From Episyrphus balteatus (lineage: Eukaryota; Arthropoda; Insecta; Diptera; Syrphidae): a stretch of DNA of 64,000 nt. The translations under genes and the position numbers were made by a program. The notes below the pieces were generated by a model. It searched no databases. It was not told the origin of the DNA and saw only the letters and a program-made list of their open reading frames with translations. Positions 13,201 through 25,200 of the stretch are shown one piece after another (positions within the stretch are counted from its first letter, which is position 1; the number at the start of each line of letters is the position of its first letter). The stretch is taken from the NCBI RefSeq assembly GCF_945859705.1, contig NC_079134.1, positions 156,771,718-156,835,717 on the forward strand. The letters are read 5' to 3'.

Positions 13201-16200
13201 TGGCAAAAGGAAGATATTGAGCAAAAAAAAATTCTACTAACATTCATTCCGAGATTTACCCCTTTTTTCTCCTTATTTTACTGTATTATGTATTTATTTT
13301 TGGATTTTTTCAGAACAAATATTTATTGAAATATGTATTTTAATTATCACAAATGATGTATGTAGGTACAAAGCTCATTTATTCATGTTGACTATACCTA
13401 CTGGTAATCCATATTGTTGGTAATAATTTATTACCAACCCTACTAAAATCCCATGAGTCTTTGTTTTGAAATTGGGATTTTCTAGAAAGACAAAAATGAA
13501 AAGTGGTCACAGAAAAGTGTCTTTTTAAGGGTGAAAATATTTTTTTTGGAATTGTGAATACAGTATTCGAATTCTTCGGAAAATTCTACATCAATTTCAT
13601 ATATGATTCTCCATAAAATAGTGAGACCGAAAAAAGTTCTAGCGCCATGAAAAAGTATAAACCAAATTCGCAAAAAAAAGGGGTGTGCCTACAGAGGGCT
13701 AAAACTCGTAATTACTGCACAATATGCACATGTACCAACATGTGATTATTTCATGAGTGCAGGATAATGCAAATTTTCTCCCATATTCATTCAGTACTCA
13801 TGTACCTACTTATTTAATTAATTTTGAAAAAAAACTATTAAATTTTATTGAAATCTAATTGACTTGAAAAGTCAGTTAGTTTTTAAACAGAAAATCCGGT
13901 AGGTATACAAGTTTTTGACTTACAGGCATTTGTGAACAAAAAAACATTCATGCCCTGACTAAACCCCTGGTCCTAGTTTATATCTTTTTTAAAACGTTGT
14001 TTAATGTAGACAAGAAACTCACCAAACATCTTTAATTAAAGGCTTTATCGAAAAAAACTGACCTCATCATTATAACTATTTGAAATGAGAAAAAAAACTT
14101 TAACACTTTTGGGGCGCCATCTAACGTCAAAATAAAAATCTGAAAAAATTAGGGGATTTTTTTATTATTTCGAAATAGTTTTTTCACTTAGGAACTTCAT
14201 TCTTGAAAATAAAACTAAATAATGAACACCCTAATGCACATCTCAAGAAAAAAAAAATTAGAAACAAATAAAATTTTAAAAGTCAAATTACTAAAATATG
14301 AGTAGGATTTAAGGTAGTAGATTTAAGGTATAAAAAAAAACAAGTCGGCCTATTACATCCATACCCCTTTGGGGAGGGAGAAAACGACAATTTGTTTTAT
14401 TGTACCTTAGACTGACTTAAATCTAACGAAAGCCCTGTGAATAATTTTTTTTTTAATGTCAAAATCAAATTTGACTGACAAAAATTTAGCATTTTAATGG
14501 TTTGTTAATATTTTTTATTAGTATGTCTTTCTAAAGAAGATATTCGAGTAAGGTTGCAGAGATAGATATCCACAAAAAGAAATTTGGAAAAAATTAAAAC
14601 TATCTACTAAATAAACAATTTTATCGGATCCATTTAAAAGTCCGAAAAATTTTAAAGTCGATTGGGCCATTTCATAAAACCAGTTAGCTTTTCTACGTCT
14701 ACCGAATGTATATTCTTAGATCTAAATTGATGTTGGCTTCAAAAAAGGAGAGGGGAAAATGAGATGAAAGTGGGTTGGGGTCGAAATTCTGTATGTTGCA
14801 AAATTCTGTATTCAAAATACTGTATGCCAAAATACTGTATGTCAAAATTCTGTATGTGCAAAATGCTGTAGGAACAAAATTCTGAAAGTCAAAATTCTGT
14901 ATAGCAAAATTCTGGTTGGTCAAAATACTATATTTCAAAATTCTGTACATCAAAATTCTGTAAATCAAAATTCTGTAAAAATGCTGTACAGTATTTTGAC
15001 GTACAGAATTTTGTATTTACAGTATAATGACGTACAGAATTATGGTATTACAGTATTTTGACCCCACAGAATTTTGTCGTACAGAATTTTGACAAGCAGA
15101 ATTATGACCCGCTCCCGATGAAAGTTTTAAAAACTCAATCCTTCATCTGACAAAAAATGAAAAATATTCATGAATAATTTTGTTAATTTTGCTTCCCCTA
15201 GATAAATAAATTGTACGACTTAATTGTACGTTTTTGTTTTTATGGTAAAAGTTATTAGAATACATAGAAGAATCATTTCAAGTTACTTTTATAAAAAAAT
15301 TTGCAAAAAACTAAAAAATTTTTTTTTTAAATTACTAAAAAGTCTTTTCAAATGGTTTTTAGTTTCAAACAAATAACGACTGTGTCGTAAAGAATTTTAA
15401 GAAAAAAATAATTCAAAATTTTTTAGAGTTTATTTTTATTTTTTTGTTTTATTTTATTTTTTTATAGGTATTTTAATTTTTTTAAATATTTTTTGATAAA
15501 AAATTACTTTCGCTTTGTACATAGAAATTTTTAAGCAACCTTAAACCTACCTATAGTAAAATAAAATTACAAAAAATAACACTGGTCAACAGACACCAAC
15601 ATATACTTTTCTATAGGTCTTTTGGGTGCTGAGCTCGAATCCGGGGTCAGAACTATTCTATCACATCACGTTTTTGAGATAATCCCGTAAGAAAATCGAA
15701 AATGCCTCTTTTAACCAGTTTTCGAGATTATTTCTTAGCTTTTAATTATTTTGTTTAAACAAAATTTGTAACAGTTTCTAAAAGAACTAAATCTTGTCTT
15801 TCTAAATCCGTTTAAATCTCTTAAATATTTCTTTTCTTCTTCGAAAAATCTTAAGTTGAATTCAACGTGCTTGGTACAGCTCATGTTCATTTGCTTTTAA
15901 TAGCAAATCTCGAAAAGTTCTTTGCCGATCGCTTTCAAATTTTGGCACATTTATTTATAACAAATAACCAAACGCAAAAAAATAACCTCGAAAACTGGTA
16001 AAAAGCGGCATTTTCGATTTTCTAACGGGATTATCTCAAAAACGTGATGTGCTAGAATTTTTTTCGACTTCGGATTCGAGCTCAGCACATCAAAAAATCC
16101 TATAGAAAAGTATACGTTGGTTTCTGTAACAAAAAAAAAGTTTAATTTTGTTCACCAGTGTAATCGACTCATCAAAGTAATGAGATGAAAAATTGAGATT

Positions 16201-19200
16201 TTTTGAAATTTTGCTAGTTTTCAATATTATTTTAAAATTTTCGTTCAAATCCGTGGAGTCACACACAAGAGAGTCAAATATAAAGAAATTTATTCCTAAA
16301 CGGGTACTGTCCCAAAAACATTTTTAATCATTTCAGAAGTCGCGTACTAGATGCGAATAATTAAGGTGCAAGTTACTAAGCAGATTTGTCTACATATGTA
16401 TATTTAAGTCTGAAGTCTTGAAGCAAAAGCCCATGTAAAAATACACTAAAATTAATATAGCTTCCATATTTTTTTCGCTTGTTTTCGGGTGGTATTGTAG
16501 GCTTTGCCGTTGCGTTCAATTGTTTGTTTGTTTGTTTGAAGTCAATTTGTGAGTAAATTTCTCCAAGCGCTTTGATTTCTTTATCATTTTATTGGAAAAC
16601 ATAACAAAGCAATTTTGTATTCATAAATACTAAACTATTTGTAAATATGATGTTATGTATATTATTTTTCGCAAAAAACAGTTCTCATTTTAATGTTCTA
16701 TACGCTTCCTGAGGTAAATATTTTCATTTAGTATATTAAACATTTTAAATCACTTCTCTGATCTTCAAGATTTGTAAGACTTGTAAATTTCTGAATATAA
16801 AAAAATGTATCAAAATTTTCCATCCATTTATTTTGATCAGCATTAAAAAAAACCGATTGAAGGTGGAATATATGCAAATGATTTTAAAATTGGAACACAT
16901 TAAATTTTATTAAATAAAAACAAAATAAACACCATACAAATAATATTTCCCCAATTTATTTCCTTATGTAAACCAATAATTATATGCAAATTATATTATT
17001 TTAAATCCTTTTGTTTTTTTTTTGTTATTGTTTTCGTTTTGTCTTAAAAATACAATTATCATCTGAAACTTTCTGATATCCTGCCATCTCAGATGTAAAA
17101 ATATCAAGTCTTTAAAGTTAAACATATACGAATATTATAATGAATCGGCGGTGTTCACAACAAAAGGTTTTTATTACTCGATTTCCGTTCGATGCTAATG
17201 TTACAAAAGAAATGTATAGTTTGTTTTATACAATTGAATGATATTTAAATAAAAGTAAAAACGTTAAACAATATGTTTTTGTTTTATAAAAAGTACAATC
17301 AAACTAGATAAATAATCAAGGTTACATAACATCACATAGACATTTCCTTGTGTTTTTCTTTGTTCCCGGAATTCTAAAGAATAAAAGTTCTTCTTCTCAA
17401 CGCTTCTGGTCCATTTTTAACACACAATTTTTTAAACAACGATTTACCTAATTCCCTATTCAGAGAAAGAGAGAGTAGGTACAAAAGTGTTTGTTCAAAA
17501 AACTCTGGGTTTTTCAACAGGCCCTCTTTCTGGGTCAATACCTAAAGAAACTTAAAAATAATAAATGTCCTTAAAGTCAAGATAACATAATGAAAGTGAA
17601 TGGGGGTCAAATGAGTCTCAAAATTGTCCTTTTCCGATTTGAAAATTCTGAAAAAAATGCATTTATTTGCGGTATGTACCTTATCTTAAAAAAAATCCAC
17701 CCAAAACAGCTTACGTTTATATATTTAAAAAAAAATTGTATTCATATGACCTGATGTGCAACACGCGTCTCTTAACCCATCGATTTAAGCTGATAAATCA
17801 CACTTAATCTTTTTAACATAATCTCTTCTTATCAAAAAAAAAAATGTCTATATTGCCTCAGCAAAGCCGATAAGCCGAACTTTATAAGGAAGCAAAAACC
17901 TAAATCAAATGTCAATTAATTTGCACTCTCAGTTGATTACCCCGAGTCAAAATCAAAATCTAAAAACTCAATTAAAATTTTGTCTAATTCTTATTTAATT
18001 CAAATAAACATCTTTCTTATATAAAATAAACATGCGCTCGTTTTGAAATTGACAGGCGTCCAGCTATCGTCTATTTAAATGATAACTACCGGAAAGGTCA
18101 ATAGCATTGAAAATCTTCTATATACTTTAACTTGTACTTGTAAAATCTATCTCATCTCATAAATTGACTTAGAAACAAACTTTAATTAATAAGTCTTCAT
18201 AAAATGTAGGCCCTTCATTTCAAACCCTATAACAGTAGAAATGTTTAATTTTTTGCTTGACTTTTCAAATAGGTAGCATGTTGTTATCATTTTTGTTTTT
18301 TTATTTTTATATTATTTTTATGTCGAGTAGACAACCGCGATTAATCTTATCGTCTTTGCGAACTTAATAGACCTTATGAAGCCTAGAAACCCCTCATGGA
18401 AATATTTTTAGTTTTTTTTCTTATTTTATTTAAATTTTTTGTTCAAATTAATTAAAAAAATTACCCATGATTAAATCGAATTAGTGAAATACTGAATTAA
18501 ATTGTGAAAGAGATTAGATTTTTCCGTCATGCTTGTTTGAATTTTTCGATATAAATACGATTTATTTAAGTATGTTAAGGCAAGACTTATCTTTTAGCTT
18601 CTTAAGAGGTCGGTCGGAATTAACGCTATCAATAAGAAATAAAGCTTCGACTTTATGACCCAGTAGATACAATCTATTTATATACAATATACATGTCTAC
18701 AACAATATTTGAAGGCCTATAATAATGCAATAAAAGATTTTTGTTTTGTTATTTTTGCTTTAAGTAGGTAGGAATTCAAAAGCTTATGGATTTATTATGT
18801 TTGTAATGTTAATCAATTATGACATGAATATTACAAATCAACAAAGTTATTGAATCCGTTCACAAAAAAGCTTGAACGTAAACAAAGAATAAGTTACCGA
18901 AATAACATTAACACAAATTTTATGAGTCATTGCACAGAAGAAATAAGTTAAACTTAAAAGTCAAGCTTCCATTGAATCTATGTATGTATTAGATAATTGT
19001 AATTTTTTTTTAATTCCGTATTTTTTCCATAATTTAATTGTATTAGTTTTTATTCTAAATTTTGATAAAATTTTCGACAACGGAAGAATTTTTTTTTAAA
19101 CTTTGGATTTAGGTGTTGATTATTCTTTAATATAAAAGGCATATAACAATTTTTTTTTAGTAAAACCCTAAAATATTTTTTTAACTAAATTTGTAAATAA

Positions 19201-22200
19201 AAAATTATACAAAATTTAAGCAACATGAACTTTAGAAGCACGTTCATGGAACTTAGTCATTCATATGACATCGGGTTTTTATTTATTTATTTATTTGTGA
19301 ATATTTACCCTTATTATTATTACCGACACAAAAACGACTCGCGCTGGATGACAAAATTGAGGCTTGAGTAAAGCAATTATCGTGTCATAGGGAAGACGGG
19401 CCAACAAATCTTTTAAAATAAAAAGTAATTTTAATTTTTTTAATAACATTTTTTTTTTCAAAATCTGAGTTTTAGCCCAGGGTCGATAATTTTCGAAACC
19501 AAAAAAAAATCATAGTTGGATGAAAACCATTGGAAAAGGAGGTGAATATGATGAAAATTAAAGGAAAAATAAATTACGGGCGAGCCGAGTTCGGGAAGTG
19601 GTAGGGTTGAGTTTTTAATGGTAAAAATGGTATATCTCGATTTTCGGCAAAACTATAAGTCCTACGGAAAAAAGTTGTATGGCAATGTTGTAGGTAATAA
19701 AAAGATCTACAACTTATGTATCAACAATTTTTTCAAATAACCTCAAAATTTATGTGAAAAATTCAAAAAAGCCAGTTTTTGGTTTTTTATTTTTATCGTT
19801 TTTTTTTCTACGAAATTTGGTGAAAACTTACCTTATTATATCCCGAATACACAGTAATTTATTTGATTTAAAATGTTAATTTTTTAACCTTGTTTTCTAC
19901 TTAATACCAAAAAAACACCCAAATTTTCAATCGAAAATTCACGTGTCAAAATATCAACTTTTTTCAAAAAATCGGTGGGCATTTTGTTCGTTAAAATCTC
20001 TACTTTCTAATAGTGTAAACAAAAATTTACATTAGTACACCAAAGCGCATGTTCTCGGAAAGTGCATAAACCTTGAATTCGAAAATTTTTTTATCATTAT
20101 TTAAAATGTTGGCCTATTTATTAAAATTTACACTTAAATTACTCAAAAACCGTAAGATTTTATGTTATATTGATTAATGTTACGGTTTTTCTGCTCAATG
20201 TGCCAAATATGATCCAAACCGGAAAACCCAAAATTTTCCGAATTTTAATCAAAAAATTGAAAAATCCTGAAACACGTGTATTCTTATTTAACATAATCTA
20301 CCATATATATTTTTTTCACGCAAAAAAAATAAAATGCACGACTTGGGGCCGCACGTAGGGGAGAGTGGGGCTAAATGTAACAGGGGTAAGAATTAACAGC
20401 TAAAAAAAGCGATGTTCCTTTCAATATTAAGAAACGCGTAAAGGAGAAAAATGCTCAATTTTTGCATATCTACCGGCTCATTTTCTTCAGATGAAGATTA
20501 GACGACAGGGTGAGAAGTTACACTAGTGGTGCCCAAAAATTGCATGTTTGTAACATTTTTTTTTAATTTTATTTTTGGTCTACCTCTTTACCCGAAAAAG
20601 ATAGAGTGCTAAGTGTTTTTTTTGTTATATGCAACTGTGTTTTGGCTCAAATTGCGTGTATATGTTATGTCTATATCAGTTTCGCTTTTTTTTTTAAATT
20701 GATTTTGTTTGAAAAATTTCATGCTGGGGCTAGTTGTAACATTTTTCCGGGGCAAGTTGTACCATGTAAAAACCTACCTATACTGAAAAATTGTTTACCT
20801 AATATAATTAACAACCCTGGATATGAATGCTTGTAATTGAATTTGTATTTATTTTGAAATTGGAAACACTTTTTGAACCACCACTTGAATTCATAAAGCT
20901 TATAAAACAATTTATGAATTCAAATAACTTTAATTTAAGACTACTGTCAAATTTTCTCTGGAAATCTTGGATTTGCTCCACTTTTTTTTTTTAATTTGCA
21001 CCAAAATTTCATGACTGAGGTTTGTTTTTATTGTTATCAATTAAAAATAAATAAATACAAACAAATAAAGGTATTTTTCTCTTATTTTTAGTTCTTGGTA
21101 CAACCTACCCCGGTATGTGTTACACTTTGCCCCGTATGTGGGGTAAGTTGAAACAACACGATTTTTTTTTTGGAAGCTTTATTTTTCAACATTACCGCTA
21201 TGTTTTGCTAAATTTTTATGATGGATCTTGGAGCCAAAACATGGGTCTTTAATTTAAAAAAGGTTTGGTTGACCCACTTTCAAATTTGTAGGAGAACTAT
21301 CGATTTTAGAAAAAAGTGTTACATTTGGCCCCACTCTCCCCTACCTGCTCTTATGATAAAAGTAGCTTTTATGTCAAAGATTAAAAAAAAAAAATGTTTT
21401 GAATTAGTTAAAATTTGATTTTTTTAAGGAATTTCATAAGAAATGCAAAAATACGAAATTATTTTTTTTTTAGTTTTTCTTACGCCATATTTTTGTTACT
21501 CGTGTTTTTTTGACAAAAACAAAAAACGCAATTAGCTACATATATTAAAATCACTTAAAGCATTATGTAAGTCTAATTTAGTCTAGAAAATTGTAATAAC
21601 TCATTAACGGTGTACGGGAAGAGCCGACATCAAAGATTAAAAAAAATGTAAAGTCATATTTCCATTATCCGTATTTTTTGAGAAAAACTAAAAATGCAGT
21701 TACGTTAGATTTACGTATAACATTACTTGTGTAAAATTTAATGGAAATCGTTAGAGTCATTTACGAGAAAATTGCAATAACTCCATTAAGATGTACGGGA
21801 AAAGCCGACATCCGCAATTTAAAAAAGAGTTAATGTCATATTTTCACTATCCGCATTTTTTGAGAAAAACTAAAAACGCAGTTATGTTAGAACTGCAAAC
21901 AGCATTACGTATGTTAAATTTAATCAAAATCGTTAGAGCCGTTTTCGAGAAAGTTGCAATAACTCCAAAACTTTGTATGGGAGGTATACGTTTAAAGCAA
22001 GATATTAAAAAACAAAAAAAAACCAACCTTGGAAATTACAAAAAATCATCTGTACCAAATTTCAAGAAAATCCCTCAACCCGTTTAGGCTGCAGCTTCAT
22101 GTACAGCTTTTTGTGACGACGCACCGACGACGCACAGACCGACGGACGTCATGACGAAAACCACTTTTTCGGACTTCTCCATAATCGTAATGTTAGTTTT

Positions 22201-25200
22201 GATTAAAACCTCGAATTTTTTTTTTACACGAAACCAATACTTGCCCTATTGAGCAAGTAAAAAATCATGCTGTAAGGGGTTAATTAAAAAAAAAAACAAA
22301 ACGGCAACATCTTTTAACCTATAGAGGTTAAACGTTCAAGTATTTTTAGGGTTGGGGTCAAAATTCTGCCGGGGTCAAAATTCTTTTGTCAAAATTCTTT
22401 TGTCAAAATTCTTTTGTCAAAATTCTGCTTTGAAAATTCTGCTTTTCAAAATTCTGCTTTAAAATCTGCTTCTTAAAATTCTGATTTTCAAAATTCTGCT
22501 CTTCAAAATTCTGCTTTTCATAATTCTGTTTTACAAAATTCTGCCAAAAATTAAAAAAGCGCACGCTTTTTAACATTTTAAAACCCCTTTTTTAATTTTT
22601 GGCAGTATTTTATAAAATTATCTTCTAGCTAAATTTGCTGCCTATTTGAGCTTACTTACTTAAAGTATTTTATCATTTTTTTTTTGTAATATACATATTA
22701 TTATTAAAAATAAATCGATACATTTAAAAATATTGAGAAAAAGTTTTTAATGATAAATATTTCCGGAAAATAATAATTGAACATTATTTAACTAGCCAAA
22801 TGAAATTATTATTGAAAATTATTTGTGATGGTTAAGCAGCAAGCAGTTAAGAATCTACCAACCTAAAAACAGATTAATGAGGTGCATTTTGGCTTAGTAA
22901 ACGCATATGCTATGAAAAAAAGCAGAACTAGCAGTATTTTTTTTATTAAAAAAAAGTGCTGGCAGAATAATTATGAAAAGCAGAATTTTGAAAGACAGAA
23001 TAGAAAAAAAGCAGAATTTTGAAGAACAGAATTTTCTTGAAAAAAAGCAGAATTTTGTAAATCAGGATTTTGAAGCCAGAATTTTGACCCGCTCCCGTAT
23101 TTTGATTAACCGACGTTTGAAAAAAATGATTATCGAAATCGGAACTATTTGGCCGGGTTCCACTAAAAAAGCAATTTTGAAAACTTGATTTTGTTTTTCG
23201 AAAATTTAATTTTCGAAAACGGAAGAATTTTTTTAAAACTTTGGTTTTTGACAAGGTTCTCAGGATCTCTTAGGTATTTGAAAATGGCAATATACCAACT
23301 CGAGTCGGCCGTGTTATATTTTTTGAAAGATGGTATTTTTAGGTCTTTTACTTTAATTGGATCAAGCTTTCGTACTTTAATTGGATCAAGCTTTGTAACT
23401 CCTGCTGTCATACGCAGTAACGCAGTATATTCATCTCAGCTAAAAATTCAATTTTGAACTTAAACTAAGTTTTACCAATCCTTTACTTTGGGGGTTTGCC
23501 GATTTCAAAACTTAAAAAAAAAAAAAATATTGTGTCTGAATGAAAACTATGAATTAAGAATGAAACTTTTTCAAGAAAATCGTTGTTTTATTGTCGCGTA
23601 TTAATTATAAAGACTTCAATGCAAAAACAAATCTTTTTGCTTGATATTGAAGCCTTTCAACAGTTTGATGCTCTCACAGTTGTTCGCCAGCACCTATTTG
23701 TGTTCAAATTCGTCTACATAACGAGTTTAAACATCAATCGATTGTCAATTAGAAATGTGAAATTAAAAAAAAATCTTAACAATAATTTTCATAATAATAA
23801 ATCCTTGAAGGGAAAGCTCTACAATTAATTCTGGATCATTAAAATCTGAGCTCTATTAATAACCTATTTCTGGAACAAAATAAGAGTGTGATTTAAATAT
23901 GGTAAACATTTTTATTGATTAACTCCTATCATTATTGTTATTATTTTGTTCGTTTAAAAGCAAAAGTAACGATAACAATACAATATTAAATATTTTTTTT
24001 TGCATGATAACACTCCATCACAGTCATCGTATATTTTCTTTATTGTGGTTGCATTGTGTGTTTTATTTGTAAAGTAAAATCAAAGTTCAATTTTATTGTC
24101 TGACGAAGTCAAGAAAACAAAAAAAATGATAAAAATATTGTTTACAATTTAGTTGGTATAACTTTTTTTTTTTTAACTATCATTTTAAATAGGAAGTTAA
24201 AAGAATAAAAGAAATAACTTTACATGCAAAAAAAAAAACAAACACAAAACAAAAGTCCTGAAAGTACATATATAAATTTATTTGCAAGTACATGTATGAT
24301 TCGAATTACAATAACCTTGTTTATTTCTTAAAGTCAAACAATGAGCAGTACATTGGCAAGGATTACAGCGTATGTTGAAAGAATTTGCCAAGTTACATTC
24401 AGAACGTTTCTGACGAGTAGGCAATAATGGCAGCTTTTTGATCCATTTCGTTGACTACAGTTGATCCTTGTTGATCCTGAAGGAAACTGCCGGAAGATAT
24501 AGCAAATAATGTCCCAATTATTTTTGAGATTCGTTCTGCAAAGCTAGGAAAAACCGACTACGATCAAAGTTAAGGAACAACTTGGTTTTTATACTGAATA
24601 TTTTAGGGTTGACTGAATATTTTAGGATTGACGGAAATCAGGGTATTTCCCGAATAAATGGGAAGAACCTGTCGAACAAAAATCACTGATGCATAATAAT
24701 ATTATTTGTTTGAATTCTAATAAAATTATTTAATGATAAGCTTTTTTCTTCGTACTTAATTTTGGAAAGTTGTTTGTAAGGCGAAGTTCCTAATTATTCG
24801 TAGGTATAATGTCAGTGTAGAGAATATTTAGGATTAATAAATCTGTCAAACTGTGCCCTAGTCAAAAAATTAAAATAAAATAGATACTCTTATCTGGTCT
24901 ATTCACAATCACAAAATGTATAATCCTGACCTCCGTCACTGTTAAATTGTTGGATTTATACAGATATGGATGATGACTTCAGATGATAAATCACAACGAC
25001 CACACATTGTTCTGATGACTATGTCACGTTTCCACGTAATGCTTTTAATTTTTTCTTTTCTGGAATGAAACTTCCTATCGGTGCTTTGACCCGCAGTTTT
25101 CTGTTTCTTTTTTTCTTTTTTTTTTCATTTTATTAATAAACTCATTAGAGATAGTCTGTTTTTTTTTTTTCTGAATTCTGGTGCACAGTGGTTTGAAGCT

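Noticed and set aside
14699..14968. 89-codon ORF with repeated short Ile/Leu/Tyr-rich units
   Set aside because: It is the translation of the AAAATTCTGTA motif array, not a repeat protein.
21791..22087. 98-codon ORF in the DINE-like element
   Set aside because: It lies in a tandem-repeat segment of a noncoding element and has no recognisable domain.
22349..23097. Motif arrays considered as a CRISPR-like array
   Set aside because: Units are short, continuous, variable and run in both senses within an element with target duplications; the host is a eukaryote.
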